Part shown: positions 18,182 to 28,830 of the stretch, one piece after another
Numbering within the stretch: position 1 is the stretch's first letter
Layout: every line of letters starts with the position of its first letter
Assembly: GCF_001305575.3 (NCBI RefSeq)
Contig: NZ_CP012373.2
Coordinates: forward strand, 3,358,261 to 3,422,260
Length of the DNA stretch: 64,000 nucleotides
Direction of reading: 5' to 3'
Source of the DNA: Beggiatoa leptomitoformis
Lineage (GTDB): Bacteria > Pseudomonadota > Gammaproteobacteria > Beggiatoales > Beggiatoaceae
Translations under genes and position numbers: made by a program
The notes under the pieces: model-generated
The model's input: the letters and a program-made list of their open reading frames with translations, nothing else
Databases searched by the model: none
Told to the model about the DNA's origin: nothing

Positions 18182-20353
18182 TTAAGTTAATTTTAATGGC
18201 AAATCATGCAAGCGTTTTCCTGTTGCGGCAAATAAGGCATTAGCCACGGCAGGCGCAATAACAGGCGTTGCAGGTTCTCCAATCCCTGAAGGTTTCTCTT
18301 GTGATTCTACGATATGCACTTCAATGACGGGCATTTCATTAATGCGTAACACAGGGTAATTATGGAAATTTGTTTGCTCGACCAGTCCTTCTTTTAACGT
18401 GATAGCTCCCGTCAACACCGCTGATAAGCCATAACCAATACTCCCCTCCACCTGCGCACGAATGACATCAGGATTAACAGCTATCCCACAGTCCACCGCA
18501 CACACTACACGGTCAATACTATACGTACCATTATCGTTGACAGTCACCTCTGCTACTTGTGCAACGTAGCTATGAAACGACTCATGTACAGCAATGCCAC
18601 GTCCTTTGCCCTTTGGTAGTGGTTTGCCCCAATCCCCTTTTTCAGCCGCGAGTTTTAACACGGCTGCGTGACGTGGATGCTCTTTTAACAACGCAAGACG
18701 GAATTCTACAGGGTCTTTTCCTGTGGCTGTTGCCAACTCATCCATCATGGTTTCCGTAGAAAATGCGGTATGTGTTGAGCCAACAGAACGCCACCACTGA
18801 ATGGGAATTTGTGATGTTATTGTATGCAAATCAACCAATAAATTCGGGATGTGATAGGGTAAGGTTGACGCGCCTTCTACAGAGGTTTCATCTACCCCGT
18901 TTTTAACTAAAAAGCCCTCAAATGGTGTACCTGTTACAATGGACTGTCCAACAATTCGTTGATGCCACGCATTAATATTTCCCTGTTCGTCTAGCCCTGC
19001 TTCTATCGTGTGATAGTAAAAGGGGCGATATTGTCCACCCTGCATGTCGTCTTCGCGTGTCCAAACCAATTTTATGGGGGCTTTACCCTCAATTGCTTTC
19101 GCAATTGAAGCGGCTTCTTTAACATAATCCGAATGTGGATTGGCGCGCCGTCCAAAACTTCCACCTGCATACAACATATTGATTTTAACTTGCTCAGGCT
19201 TTAAACCAACCACTTGTGCAATATTCGCTTGGTCAACGGTTTGAAACTGCTCACCATTCCATACTTCGCAACTCTCTTTATTCAGTTTTACCACGCAATT
19301 CATGGGTTCCATGGTTGCATGTGCAAGATAAGGGAAAACATATTCTGCGCGGAGTTTCTTCGTTGTTTTGGCTAATGTTGCTGCAACATCCCCTTCAGTG
19401 CGTGCAATCATGCCCATATTTTCCGCTTTTGCTTTATAACTGGCGAGAATATCCGCAGTACTGCCCATAAAAGCTTGACTGTTATCCCATTCGATAACTA
19501 GCGCGTCACGCCCTTTTTTCGCTGTCCAAAAATCACGCGCCAACACTGCAACCCCTGTAGGGATTTGAACAACATCAACCACCCCTTTTATCCCTTTCGC
19601 TTTACTCATATCCACACTTTTGACTTTACCGCCAAAACGGGGGGAATGCGCAACAACTGCCGTGAGTAAATCAGGAAAGTTAATATCTTGTGTATAAATC
19701 GCGGTGCCGTTAATTTTTGCTTTACTATCTTTACGTTTGGTCGTATTTTTACCAATATATACAAAGTTTTTCGGGTCTTTTAACTTAATTTCCCCTGATT
19801 CAGGGACAGTTAAATGTGCAGCCAATTCGGCCAACTCACCAAAGCTTGCCTGATGTTTTGACGCAGCATGGCTAACTAAACCTGCTTTAACCACAATTTC
19901 AGCAGCAGGCACTTGCCATGCTTGCGCGGCGGCGGTGACTAACATTTGACGAGCCGTTGCACCTGCCATACGCATTTGCTCGAAAGAATTTGCCATTGCG
20001 GTACTGCCGCCAGTGCCTTGTACGGGTCCCCAGAATAAGTTGTTATATCGACCTGCATCTGCTGGCGCGCCCACGACTTTAACTTGCGCCCAATCTGCAT
20101 CTAATTCTTCTGCGACCAATGTTGGCAAGCCTGTATAAGTCCCTTGCCCCATTTCTACATGTTTTACAGTCACAGTCACACTGTTATCCGTCCCGATTCG
20201 TACAAAGGCATTGGGTTCGAATAAAATATCAGTCACTGCGGGGGGTGTTTCCGCAGGACTACTGGGCAAATACAGACCCAATGTCAACCCCGCACCAACG
20301 CTAACGCCTGTTTTCAGAAATGTCCGACGGCTAATATTAAAAATCGTATTCAT
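18182..20353 (-). CDS. Molybdopterin-binding subunit of xanthine-dehydrogenase-family hydroxylase (IorB-like)
   Basis: The 723-residue protein is the large molybdenum subunit of an isoquinoline 1-oxidoreductase/aldehyde-oxidase-type enzyme that hydroxylates or oxidises small organic substrates. It carries a twin-arginine signal (SRRTFLKTG, about residues 8-16), so it is exported folded. Visible are [35 protein letters not shown] (cofactor-binding loop, about 400) and [18 protein letters not shown] near the C terminus, which holds the catalytic glutamate. The 2Fe-2S subunit gene lies 17 bases upstream. No XdhC-like maturation factor or cytochrome gene is adjacent, and the substrate cannot be told. 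Confidence 0.9.
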   Translation of the reverse strand: MNTIFNISRRTFLKTGVSVGAGLTLGLYLPSSPAETPPAVTDILFEPNAFVRIGTDNSVTVTVKHVEMGQGTYTGLPTLVAEELDADWAQVKVVGAPADAGRYNNLFWGPVQGTGGSTAMANSFEQMRMAGATARQMLVTAAAQAWQVPAAEIVVKAGLVSHAASKHQASFGELAELAAHLTVPESGEIKLKDPKNFVYIGKNTTKRKDSKAKINGTAIYTQDINFPDLLTAVVAHSPRFGGKVKSVDMSKAKGIKGVVDVVQIPTGVAVLARDFWTAKKGRDALVIEWDNSQAFMGSTADILASYKAKAENMGMIARTEGDVAATLAKTTKKLRAEYVFPYLAHATMEPMNCVVKLNKESCEVWNGEQFQTVDQANIAQVVGLKPEQVKINMLYAGGSFGRRANPHSDYVKEAASIAKAIEGKAPIKLVWTREDDMQGGQYRPFYYHTIEAGLDEQGNINAWHQRIVGQSIVTGTPFEGFLVKNGVDETSVEGASTLPYHIPNLLVDLHTITSQIPIQWWRSVGSTHTAFSTETMMDELATATGKDPVEFRLALLKEHPRHAAVLKLAAEKGDWGKPLPKGKGRGIAVHESFHSYVAQVAEVTVNDNGTYSIDRVVCAVDCGIAVNPDVIRAQVEGSIGYGLSAVLTGAITLKEGLVEQTNFHNYPVLRINEMPVIEVHIVESQEKPSGIGEPATPVIAPAVANALFAATGKRLHDLPLKLT

Positions 20354-20370
20354 AGTGAGCTATTCCTAAA

Positions 20371-20823
20371 TTAAGCAAGCGTTTGCGCGGCTTCTTTAAT
20401 GGCGGCACGGATACGAACATAAGTTGCACAACGGCAAATATTGCCACTCATAGCACTGTCTATATCGCTATCACTGGGTTTCGGGTTATGCTCTAACAAC
20501 GCGGTCGCGCTCATGATTTGTCCAGATTGGCAGTATCCACATTGCACGACATCTAATTTTTCCCAAGCCGATTGTATTGCTTGCGCGGCTTTACTGTTAA
20601 GACCTTCAATCGTGGTAATTTTCTTACCAACCATTGTTGAAATAGGCATAGAACAGGAGCGCGTCGGCTGTCCATCAACATGAACCGTACATGCACCACA
20701 CAAAGCCATCCCACAACCATATTTAGTGCCTGTCATCTGTAGATGGTCACGTAATACCCACAATAAAGGGGTATCCGCATCAACATCGACTGTGACGGAT
20801 TTGCCATTAATCGAAAGTTCCAT
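20371..20823 (-). CDS. 2Fe-2S subunit of the molybdenum hydroxylase (IorA-like)
   Basis: The 150-residue electron-transfer subunit has two 2Fe-2S domains. The plant-ferredoxin-type N-terminal cluster is at C37, C42, C45 and C57 ([15 protein letters not shown]). The C-terminal helical cluster is at CGYCQSG and NICRCATY. I chose the ATG at 20823, which has a GAGG Shine-Dalgarno, over a TTG two codons earlier. It lacks its own export signal and presumably crosses the membrane together with the twin-arginine-tagged large subunit encoded just downstream. Confidence 0.92.
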   Translation of the reverse strand: MELSINGKSVTVDVDADTPLLWVLRDHLQMTGTKYGCGMALCGACTVHVDGQPTRSCSMPISTMVGKKITTIEGLNSKAAQAIQSAWEKLDVVQCGYCQSGQIMSATALLEHNPKPSDSDIDSAMSGNICRCATYVRIRAAIKEAAQTLA

Positions 20824-21041
20824 AAACAACCTCGTTGGATTAGTGTTGTAGTATTTGTGGAGATTAATGTGGGATAGGAAAGAGAAAACTACAAGGTGTA
20901 ATAGCGTAAACTTGACATGGAAAACAGGTTTAACCCATATACTTTAATAGGTAATGATTGGGTCTAGTATTCATTTGCTTGTTGTAAGCACTAAATGATT
21001 CGGACGCATCGTTAAAGCTTATTTGGCGTTTTAAATTATCA

Positions 21042-21063
21042 GTGCGAATTTATTCGCACTGAA
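21042..21063 (-). terminator. Hairpin after hisG, possible weak terminator
   Basis: cagtgcgaat and attcgcactg pair in a short, strong stem about 25 bases beyond the hisG stop. On the minus strand it is followed by an AT-rich stretch rather than a clean T-run. Confidence 0.45.
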
Positions 21064-21085
21064 TCACTTGACTGACTTATTGCCC

Positions 21086-21715
21086 TTATTGCCGTTGATT
21101 CACCGCTTCTTGAATTTTGGCAATAAAGGCTTTAACTTGCGCGTGTTTCATTTTCATTGTCGCTTTATTTACGACTAAACGCGAACTAATATCTGCTATG
21201 TGTTCTAACGGTTCTAAGCCATTAGCCCGCAAAGTATTTCCCGTATCTACAACGTCCACAATTCTATCTGCTAAGCCTACAAGAGGCGCGAGTTCCATAG
21301 AGCCATAAAGTTTAATAACTTCTACTTGTTCGCCTCGTTGTGCATAGTAGCGTTGTGTGCAGTTGATGTATTTTGTCGCAATGCGTAAGCGTTTATGATG
21401 GGTAATCGCATTAGGAAAACCCGCAACCATTAGGCGACAACGGGCAATTTGTAAATCAACGGGTTCATATAATTCTTCACCGCCGTATTCCATTAACACA
21501 TCTTTACCCGCAACACCAATATCCGCCGCGCCATATTCCACGTAAGTGGGTACGTCGGTTGCGCGAATAATAACTAATTGCACATCAGCTTGATTAGTAT
21601 CTAAAATCAATTTGCGTGAAGTTTCAGGGTCATCAATAGGAATAATGTCCGCATGGGCAAGTAACGGTAATGTTTCTTTAAAAATTCGTCCTTTGGACAA
21701 GGCAATTTTTAACAT
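21086..21715 (-). CDS. hisG: ATP phosphoribosyltransferase, short form
   Basis: HisG starts histidine synthesis by joining ATP and PRPP. At 209 residues this is the short form, which lacks the C-terminal regulatory domain and depends on HisZ in known systems; hisZ is not in this window. Motifs include [14 protein letters not shown] at the N terminus and [36 protein letters not shown] (about 133-168, cut here to key residues V-D-T-G-N-T-L). It is last in the ibaG-murA-hisG cluster, starting 5 bases after murA, a gene order common in gammaproteobacteria. Confidence 0.96.
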   Translation of the reverse strand: MLKIALSKGRIFKETLPLLAHADIIPIDDPETSRKLILDTNQADVQLVIIRATDVPTYVEYGAADIGVAGKDVLMEYGGEELYEPVDLQIARCRLMVAGFPNAITHHKRLRIATKYINCTQRYYAQRGEQVEVIKLYGSMELAPLVGLADRIVDVVDTGNTLRANGLEPLEHIADISSRLVVNKATMKMKHAQVKAFIAKIQEAVNQRQ

Positions 21716-21720
21716 GGTTA

Positions 21721-22989
<1,269 letters not shown>

Positions 22990-23247
22990 TTATGCCAATT
23001 GTGATTTTTTTGCTTTTTCCCAAGAGTCTGGGGTATAGGTTTTTAAGGAAAGCGCGTGTATTGCATTGGCTTTAATCGCTTCATCCAACAATGCATAAAC
23101 TTTTTGATGTTGTTTAACCATGGATAAATCGGCAAAAGCCTCGCTGACGACAATGGCTTCAAAATGGCTACCATCTTCGCTATTAATTTCGATAATAGCA
23201 TTGGGCAAACCTTCTTCAATCATTTCTTTTACTTGAATAGGTAACAT
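22990..23247 (-). CDS. ibaG: BolA-family protein IbaG
   Basis: This 85-residue protein is a BolA-type partner of monothiol glutaredoxins in iron-sulfur and acid-stress physiology. Family features are the central SEDGSHFEAIVVSEAF and the C-terminal HALSLKTYTPDSW (about residues 64-76), with a conserved histidine at HF. It is the first gene of the ibaG-murA-hisG cluster, the same context as E. coli ibaG (yrbA) next to murA. Confidence 0.92.
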   Translation of the reverse strand: MLPIQVKEMIEEGLPNAIIEINSEDGSHFEAIVVSEAFADLSMVKQHQKVYALLDEAIKANAIHALSLKTYTPDSWEKAKKSQLA

Positions 23248-23704
23248 GAGAATCTCCGTGTGTAGATTGTTGGGGATTATTTAGTTTAAATTGGGCTGGT
23301 ACAACCAGTTGATGGGAAGAAATAGCTAAATAACGAAATTGACAACATCATAGACGACAAGCAATTTCTTGCAAGCCTTTTTATAAAACCGATTTGAAAT
23401 CGTTAGAAGATAATTAAATATTTAAGCTTGTTAAGTGTTTAAACGTGGTGTTCAATCATTTTAGTGATTGGCTAAAACTATTTCATTCTAGCAATAATTT
23501 TTATTTCTCGTTGTCAGCCGTGGGCTAAATTTGCGCTTTATTACAAAAGGATTTTTAAAAATAATGCTTTAACACAGAATTAAAATTGTTGCAGACTAAT
23601 TAACAATACATTCAGTTATGCAAGGGAAAAAATAGAGACCACTATGACAGTCTTGATGAGTTTTTTGATAAGTAATTACAATAGAATTTAGTAAAAACAA
23701 ATTG
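23248..23704. other. AT-rich divergent intergenic region
   Basis: No gene, RNA or repeat can be supported here. It should hold the promoters of the ibaG operon (leftward) and the PLP-enzyme gene (rightward). Short perfect pairs such as ttcaatcattttagtgattg (about 23451) are unremarkable in sequence this AT-rich. Confidence 0.4.
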
Positions 23705-24592
23705 ATGGAAAATACTATACACACACGCCCCATTTTCAATTCATCACCCATTCAACAAGTTGATTGGGCAGGTAAATCCTATTGGATTAAACGCGATGAC
23801 TTATTACATCCCTTACTAAATGGCAACAAAGCCCGCAAACTGTTCTATTACCTACAACACGAGTTTCCAAACAAAACAACCTTCGTTTCCTGCGGTGGTA
23901 ACCAATCCAATGCCATGCTCGCGCTAGCCGCACTTGCCCAATTGAAAAACTGGCAATTTCACTACTATATAAAACCTTTACCAAACTTTTTATATCAACA
24001 ACCCAGTGGCAACTTTCAACAAGCACTTGCTTTAGGAATGCACTACACAGAAATAACCGACTTCAGCGCGATTAAACTTACCGCAACAGACCTATGGATT
24101 CCACAAGGTGGTGCAAGCCCAGAAGCTACAGACGGATTAAAACAGTTAGCAACAGAACTAACGACATTTATACACACGGAAAACAAACAAGACGTAGGCA
24201 TTTTTGTTCCATCAGGAACGGGCGCAACCGCATTTTACCTACAACAACACATGAATTACCCTGTTTTTACAACAGCCTGTATAGGCACAAGTGATTATTT
24301 ACACCATTGTTTCCAACAACTATCTTGCACAACAACAAAGCACTACCCAATCATTTTAGAACAATCCGAAAAATACCCATTCGGTAAACCACATCCTACC
24401 CTGCTCAACACATGGCAAACTATTTGTACAGCAACACAGATTGAATTTGATTTACTATACGACCCACTCGGCTGGCTCGCATTACAACAACACGCAGATA
24501 ACCTACCCAACACAATAATTTATATACATTGTGGTGGTATATCGGGTAATAACACCATGTTAGCGCGATACAAGAGGCAAAAACTATGTTAA
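23705..24592 (+). CDS. PLP-dependent ACC deaminase/D-cysteine desulfhydrase-family enzyme
   Basis: The 295-residue protein belongs to the fold-type II PLP enzymes that include 1-aminocyclopropane-1-carboxylate deaminase and D-cysteine desulfhydrase. The start WIKRDDLLHPLLNGNKARKL holds the PLP lysine (K42, in NGNKARKL). SCGGNQSNA (about 60-68) binds substrate and FVPSGTGATA binds cofactor phosphate. ATG at 23705 is preferred to the TTG one codon upstream. At under 300 residues it is slightly shorter than most family members. Substrate cannot be told by eye. Its last codons overlap the start of the YidD-like gene by seven bases, indicating translational coupling. Confidence 0.85.
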   Translation: MENTIHTRPIFNSSPIQQVDWAGKSYWIKRDDLLHPLLNGNKARKLFYYLQHEFPNKTTFVSCGGNQSNAMLALAALAQLKNWQFHYYIKPLPNFLYQQPSGNFQQALALGMHYTEITDFSAIKLTATDLWIPQGGASPEATDGLKQLATELTTFIHTENKQDVGIFVPSGTGATAFYLQQHMNYPVFTTACIGTSDYLHHCFQQLSCTTTKHYPIILEQSEKYPFGKPHPTLLNTWQTICTATQIEFDLLYDPLGWLALQQHADNLPNTIIYIHCGGISGNNTMLARYKRQKLC

Positions 24593-24954
24593 ATCGATGT
24601 CTCGCCATGATGATTCGTGGCTATCAAAAATACATTTCCCCTTACAAAGGTTTCCGCTGTGCGTATGCGGTTAAGCATCAGAGTTTATCTTGCTCCGAAT
24701 ATGCACGGTTAGAACTGTTACAAACAGGTGTCATCCATAGTTTGTCTTCTATTCGTCAACGACTTCATGACTGCAAAATGGCGGCAATAACCCTAGAGGC
24801 AGACAAAAAAGCCCAGAGAAAAACAGATTACCTCAACTGTTGCGCGGATGGTCTTTCAATTCCAGACGTATCCTGCTCATCTTGTGAAATGGGTGATACT
24901 TGTTCTGTTGGTGACGCTTGTTCGGGTGCGGATGCCTGTTCTTGTAGTCTGTAA
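24586..24954 (+). CDS. YidD-like protein with a cysteine-rich tail
   Basis: The first 60 residues match the YidD membrane-insertion-efficiency family: MMIRGYQKYISPYKGFRC..., then SCSEYARLELLQTGVIHSL, where YidD has its conserved CSEYA. YidD normally lies between rnpA and yidC near the origin; here it is in an unrelated place and overlaps the PLP-enzyme gene by seven bases. After residue 80 the sequence becomes unusual: a tail with about eleven cysteines in C-x2-C, C-x5-C and C-x-C spacings to the end. This tail could bind metal or be disulfide-rich. It is probably a paralog with a separate job. Confidence 0.75.
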   Translation: MLNRCLAMMIRGYQKYISPYKGFRCAYAVKHQSLSCSEYARLELLQTGVIHSLSSIRQRLHDCKMAAITLEADKKAQRKTDYLNCCADGLSIPDVSCSSCEMGDTCSVGDACSGADACSCSL

Positions 24955-25043
24955 AAACGCATATTGTGCTAATCTGATGAAGATTAATGGGAATAATTAA
25001 AAATACATTATAACCAACTTATTGTTTAAGCAGAGAACCACAC

Positions 25044-25961
25044 ATGTCACGCTATCTAAACCCCTACACAGATTTTGGCTTCAAAAAACTCTTTGGTGAA
25101 GAAGCTAACAAAGATTTACTCATAGATTTTCTGAATCAACTCCTGCCTGCCCATCACCAAATTCAAAGCCTACAATTCAAAAACACCGAAAAACTCCCCC
25201 TTTACCCCGAAGACCGTAAAGCCTTTTTCGATATTTACTGCACCAGTCCTTCAGGAGAAAAGTTCATCGTTGAAATGCAACGCGCCCGTATGGACTTCTT
25301 CAAAGACCGCTCTTTATTCTACGTCACCTTTCCCATTCAAGAACAAGCGAAGAAAGGTGTGTGGAACTTTCAACTATCGACGGTTTATTTCATTGGTATA
25401 TTAGATTGCATTATTGAAGAACCTAATGATTCAACACAATTTCGCCAAGAGGTCAGTTTAAAAGACCAAGATGGAAAAATCTTTTACGACAAACTGCATT
25501 TCTGTTTTTTACAAATGCCCTTATTCAACAAATCGGCAGATGAATTAGCTAATCATTTTGAGAAATGGGTATATTTCCTCAAGAACCTGAGTAATTTTGA
25601 AGAAATCCCAAGAATTCTGAATGAAGCGGTGTTTCAAAAAGCATTTGAGATAGCGGAATTATCCAATTTAAAACCACGTCAAGCCCAGCAATATCAGAAG
25701 AGTTTAATGAATTATTGGTCGAATAAGGCGGTATTGGACACAGCATTTGCAGAAGGGAAAGAGGAGGGGTTGCTTGAGGGAGAAGCAAAGGGGTTAGCCG
25801 AAGGGGAAGCAAAGGGTAAAGCCGAAGGTAAAGCAGAGGGATTAGCCGAAGGAGAATTAAAAGCAAAACTAACCATTGCACGACAACTCAAAGCACAAGG
25901 TCTATCTTTAGACGTTATCATGCAAGTCACAGGACTTTCTCAGCAACAAATTGAATCATAA
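25044..25961 (+). CDS. Rpn-family PD-(D/E)XK nuclease/putative transposase, tandem copy 1
   Basis: The 305-residue product belongs to the Rpn/PDDEXK_2 group (recombination-promoting nucleases, also called putative transposases). The nuclease core shows FFDIYC (D63) and VEMQR (E77, Q79), the D...ExQ pattern of the family. Residues about 235-275 are a low-complexity run of four-residue EGK/EGE units (GLLEGEAKGLAEGEAKGKAE), then a short helical end. An in-frame ATG at 25707 (MNYWSNKAVL), preceded by cagaagag, could give an 84-residue C-terminal product like E. coli RpnS. The upstream bases agagaaccacac are repeated before copy 2. It is nearly identical to the following gene. Confidence 0.88.
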   Translation: MSRYLNPYTDFGFKKLFGEEANKDLLIDFLNQLLPAHHQIQSLQFKNTEKLPLYPEDRKAFFDIYCTSPSGEKFIVEMQRARMDFFKDRSLFYVTFPIQEQAKKGVWNFQLSTVYFIGILDCIIEEPNDSTQFRQEVSLKDQDGKIFYDKLHFCFLQMPLFNKSADELANHFEKWVYFLKNLSNFEEIPRILNEAVFQKAFEIAELSNLKPRQAQQYQKSLMNYWSNKAVLDTAFAEGKEEGLLEGEAKGLAEGEAKGKAEGKAEGLAEGELKAKLTIARQLKAQGLSLDVIMQVTGLSQQQIES

Positions 25962-25998
25962 TGATGGTAACCGTACACTCAGTTTTAGAGAACCACAC

Positions 25999-26868
25999 AT
26001 GTCACGCTATCTAAACCCCTACACAGATTTTGGTTTCAAAAAACTCTTTGGTGAAGAAGCTAACAAAGATTTACTCATAGATTTTCTAAATCAACTCCTG
26101 CCTGCCCATCACCAAATTCAAAGCCTACAATTCAAAAACACCGAAAAACTCCCCCTTTACCCCGAAGACCGCAAAGCCTTTTTCGATATTTACTGCACCA
26201 GTCCTTCAGGAGAAAAGTTCATCGTTGAAATGCAACGCGCCCGTATGGACTTCTTCAAAGACCGTTCTTTATTCTACGTCACCTTTCCCATTCAAGAACA
26301 AGCGAAGAAAGGCGTGTGGAACTTTCAACTATCGACGGTTTATTTCATTGGTATATTAGATTGCATTATTGAAGAACCTAATGATTCAACACAATTTCGC
26401 CAAGAAGTTAGTTTAAAAGACCAAGATGGAAAAATCTTTTACGACAAACTCCATTTCTGTTTTTTACAAATGCCCTTATTCAATAAATCGGCAGATGAAT
26501 TAGCCAATCATTTTGAGAAATGGGTATATTTCCTCAAGAATCTGAGTAATTTTGAAGAAATCCCGAGAATTCTGAATGAAGCGGTATTTCAAAAAGCATT
26601 TGAGATAGCAGAATTATCCAATTTAAAACCGCGTCAAGCCCAGCAATATCAGAAGAGTTTAATGAATTATTGGTCGAATAAGGCGGTATTGGATACGGCA
26701 TTTGCGGAAGGGAAAGAGGAGGGGTTGCTTGAAGGTAAAGCCGAAGGACTAGCCGAAGGGGAATTAAAAGCAAAACTAACCATCGCACGACAACTCAAAG
26801 CACAAGGTCTATCTTTAGACGTTATTATGCAAGCCACAGGACTTTCTCAGCAACAAATTGAATCGTGA
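25999..26868 (+). CDS. Rpn-family PD-(D/E)XK nuclease/putative transposase, tandem copy 2
   Basis: This 289-residue protein is the same as copy 1 except for a 16-residue loss of EGK-type repeat units and one V-to-A change near the end (IMQVTGL to IMQATGL). I chose the ATG at 25999, which corresponds to the copy 1 start and keeps its upstream sequence; a longer frame from 25951 has no counterpart in copy 1. About 20 other base differences between the copies are all synonymous. Catalytic D63, E77 and Q79 are kept. The matching internal ATG is at 26662. Confidence 0.88.
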   Translation: MSRYLNPYTDFGFKKLFGEEANKDLLIDFLNQLLPAHHQIQSLQFKNTEKLPLYPEDRKAFFDIYCTSPSGEKFIVEMQRARMDFFKDRSLFYVTFPIQEQAKKGVWNFQLSTVYFIGILDCIIEEPNDSTQFRQEVSLKDQDGKIFYDKLHFCFLQMPLFNKSADELANHFEKWVYFLKNLSNFEEIPRILNEAVFQKAFEIAELSNLKPRQAQQYQKSLMNYWSNKAVLDTAFAEGKEEGLLEGKAEGLAEGELKAKLTIARQLKAQGLSLDVIMQATGLSQQQIES

Positions 26869-26869
26869 T

Positions 26870-28828
26870 TTATGGTAATCGTGGTGGATAGGCTAAAGAA
26901 AAATCTTCGTACTGTACGGTCAAATTAGGGTTATAACAGGGGTCATTTGCTAGTAAATTACCCCAGCGTTTCTGCATATAATTCAATTCACTACGTAATC
27001 GCCAGTATTTGCGTGGGGTTGTATCTAAGCCGCGACTTGCTGATTCTAAATGGTATAACTCCGCATAAGGTGTCCAGACAATTCGATAGCCCGCTTCACC
27101 CAAGCGTAAGCATAAATCCACATCATTAAACGCAACGCTTAAATGTTTGGCATCTAGTCCGCCAATTTCTAAAAAAACAGCGCGACGCATCACTAAACAA
27201 GCTGCCGTCACGGCGGTATAGTTTTGAATTAAAAATGGTTTCCAATGATAGCCTTGTGCTTGACGGGAAACATGTTTAAATGCATGTCCTGCCATTCCGC
27301 CTAAACCAACCACTACACCTGCATGTTGTAAAGTATTATTTATATAATATAATTTTGCACCCACCGCGCCGACTTCTGTACGATACGCATGACTGACCAT
27401 TTCCCGTAACCAGTCGGGATGAATCATGGCTAAATCATTATTTAACAATGCAATCATTTCACCTTTGGCTTGTTGTACGCCTAAGTTATTCAATTCTGAG
27501 TAGTTAAATGGAGCAACATGGCGAATAACACGGATTTTTTCATCTTTTTGAATTTCTTTAAAATACTCAAGTGTGTTGGTTTCTATGCTGCCGTTGTCGA
27601 TGATGAGAATTTCTAATGGGGTGTAATCAGTTTTTTCCAGTAACCCATTTATGGTGTTACGTAGTAAATTCAATCTATCACGAGTAGGTATTATGACGCT
27701 AAGGCTTGGTTTAGGCGTGGGTAATGGATAAATAACCCGTGTATGTCCTGCAATAGCATCAAAGACTTGTAATTGTGGCGCGTGGGTTTGTAAATGGGTG
27801 CGGAGAATGTCTGTATTTGAGGCTTGCGGGCGGGTTGCAGGTGTGCGTTGATGGTAAAGAATTTGTGGAAGATGGTGAATATTGCGGGTGTTTATTTGTG
27901 TAATACAGGCTAGAGCCAGCGCGTAATGATTTGTATAATCTGGTTTTTTAGGTAGTATTGCACGACGATAGACGACTAAGGCATTTAAATAGGCTTGTGA
28001 GTAGAATAAGTCGGGATTCCAATCGGGTTTAAAATAGGGATTGTAACGTTGTCCTGTTGCGTCTAAAAAGTCATTATCAGTATAAATAATAGTGGCATGT
28101 GGGTGTTGTTGTAGATGGGCGACAACGTTATATAGTGCGTGCAAGGGTAAACAATCGTGTGCCTCAACTTGTGCGACAAATTCCCCACTTGCTTGGCTAA
28201 AATCGTCCACCAGCCGAATACGTGTATCTGTGTAGTCAGTTTGTGCTTTTGCCCATTCTCCTTCAGGCAGTAAACACAATTCCCAGTAGGGATAAATTTG
28301 TTGTGTAATACTTTTTAAACAATCGTTTAAATAGGATTGGTTAATCTCTTCGGTGGGTAATATCATTAATAATGATATTAATGGATGTGTCTGCCAGCTT
28401 TGTAAAGTTTGTTGATAGTCAGTGTAATCTTTAGCTGTTGGTGTGTCATAACGGAGTAGCCATTGTTGGTATTCATGAGGCTCATGCCACGCAAATGAGG
28501 GTAAATCATCTGCTTGTGTGGTTTGTACGTAATGCACACGCCATGTTTCAAACTGTTTGGCAACCCGTTCAACATGGTCGCGTGCGGTAATACCCGCTTT
28601 ACGCCCCAATAAAAACAAAATGATACGGGTGAACACGTTGCCCGCTAGCCATGTTACAGAGTGATAAACATCGTTAATATCACGTTGTAAGCCTTGCATC
28701 CATAGCATTAAGCGTTGAATATGTTGGCGTTGCGCACTTAGCTCTTGTTGCAATCGGGTAATTTCTGCTTGTGCATCGCGGAGTTGTTGTTGACAATCGT
28801 GTTGCGTATCATTTTGTGGGTCTGCCAT
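26870..28828 (-). CDS. Family 2 glycosyltransferase with N-terminal coiled coil
   Basis: The 652-residue protein opens with a coiled coil (QQLRDAQAEITRLQQELSAQ, about 13-45). An incomplete first GT2-like segment follows (SLLMILPTEEINQSYLNDCL, about 155, with IIYTDNDFLD near 250 giving a DxD-type motif). A full GT-A domain begins near 380 (LSVIIPTRDRLNLLRNTING) with DNGS, LNNDLAMIHPDW and GGLDAKHLSVAFNDVDLCLRL. It probably adds sugars to a surface polysaccharide, since it overlaps functionally with the wzt and wzm genes two bases upstream. Specific sugar unknown. Confidence 0.88.
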   Translation of the reverse strand: MADPQNDTQHDCQQQLRDAQAEITRLQQELSAQRQHIQRLMLWMQGLQRDINDVYHSVTWLAGNVFTRIILFLLGRKAGITARDHVERVAKQFETWRVHYVQTTQADDLPSFAWHEPHEYQQWLLRYDTPTAKDYTDYQQTLQSWQTHPLISLLMILPTEEINQSYLNDCLKSITQQIYPYWELCLLPEGEWAKAQTDYTDTRIRLVDDFSQASGEFVAQVEAHDCLPLHALYNVVAHLQQHPHATIIYTDNDFLDATGQRYNPYFKPDWNPDLFYSQAYLNALVVYRRAILPKKPDYTNHYALALACITQINTRNIHHLPQILYHQRTPATRPQASNTDILRTHLQTHAPQLQVFDAIAGHTRVIYPLPTPKPSLSVIIPTRDRLNLLRNTINGLLEKTDYTPLEILIIDNGSIETNTLEYFKEIQKDEKIRVIRHVAPFNYSELNNLGVQQAKGEMIALLNNDLAMIHPDWLREMVSHAYRTEVGAVGAKLYYINNTLQHAGVVVGLGGMAGHAFKHVSRQAQGYHWKPFLIQNYTAVTAACLVMRRAVFLEIGGLDAKHLSVAFNDVDLCLRLGEAGYRIVWTPYAELYHLESASRGLDTTPRKYWRLRSELNYMQKRWGNLLANDPCYNPNLTVQYEDFSLAYPPRLP

Positions 28829-28830
28829 CG

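Noticed and set aside
25740-25860. Regular 12-base repeats in the Rpn genes as a CRISPR-like array
   Set aside because: They are in frame, code for EGK-type residues and lack spacers; they are a protein repeat.
25951-25998. Extended start for the second Rpn gene
   Set aside because: The extension overlaps the end of copy 1 and has no counterpart there; ATG 25999 matches the copy 1 start and its upstream bases.
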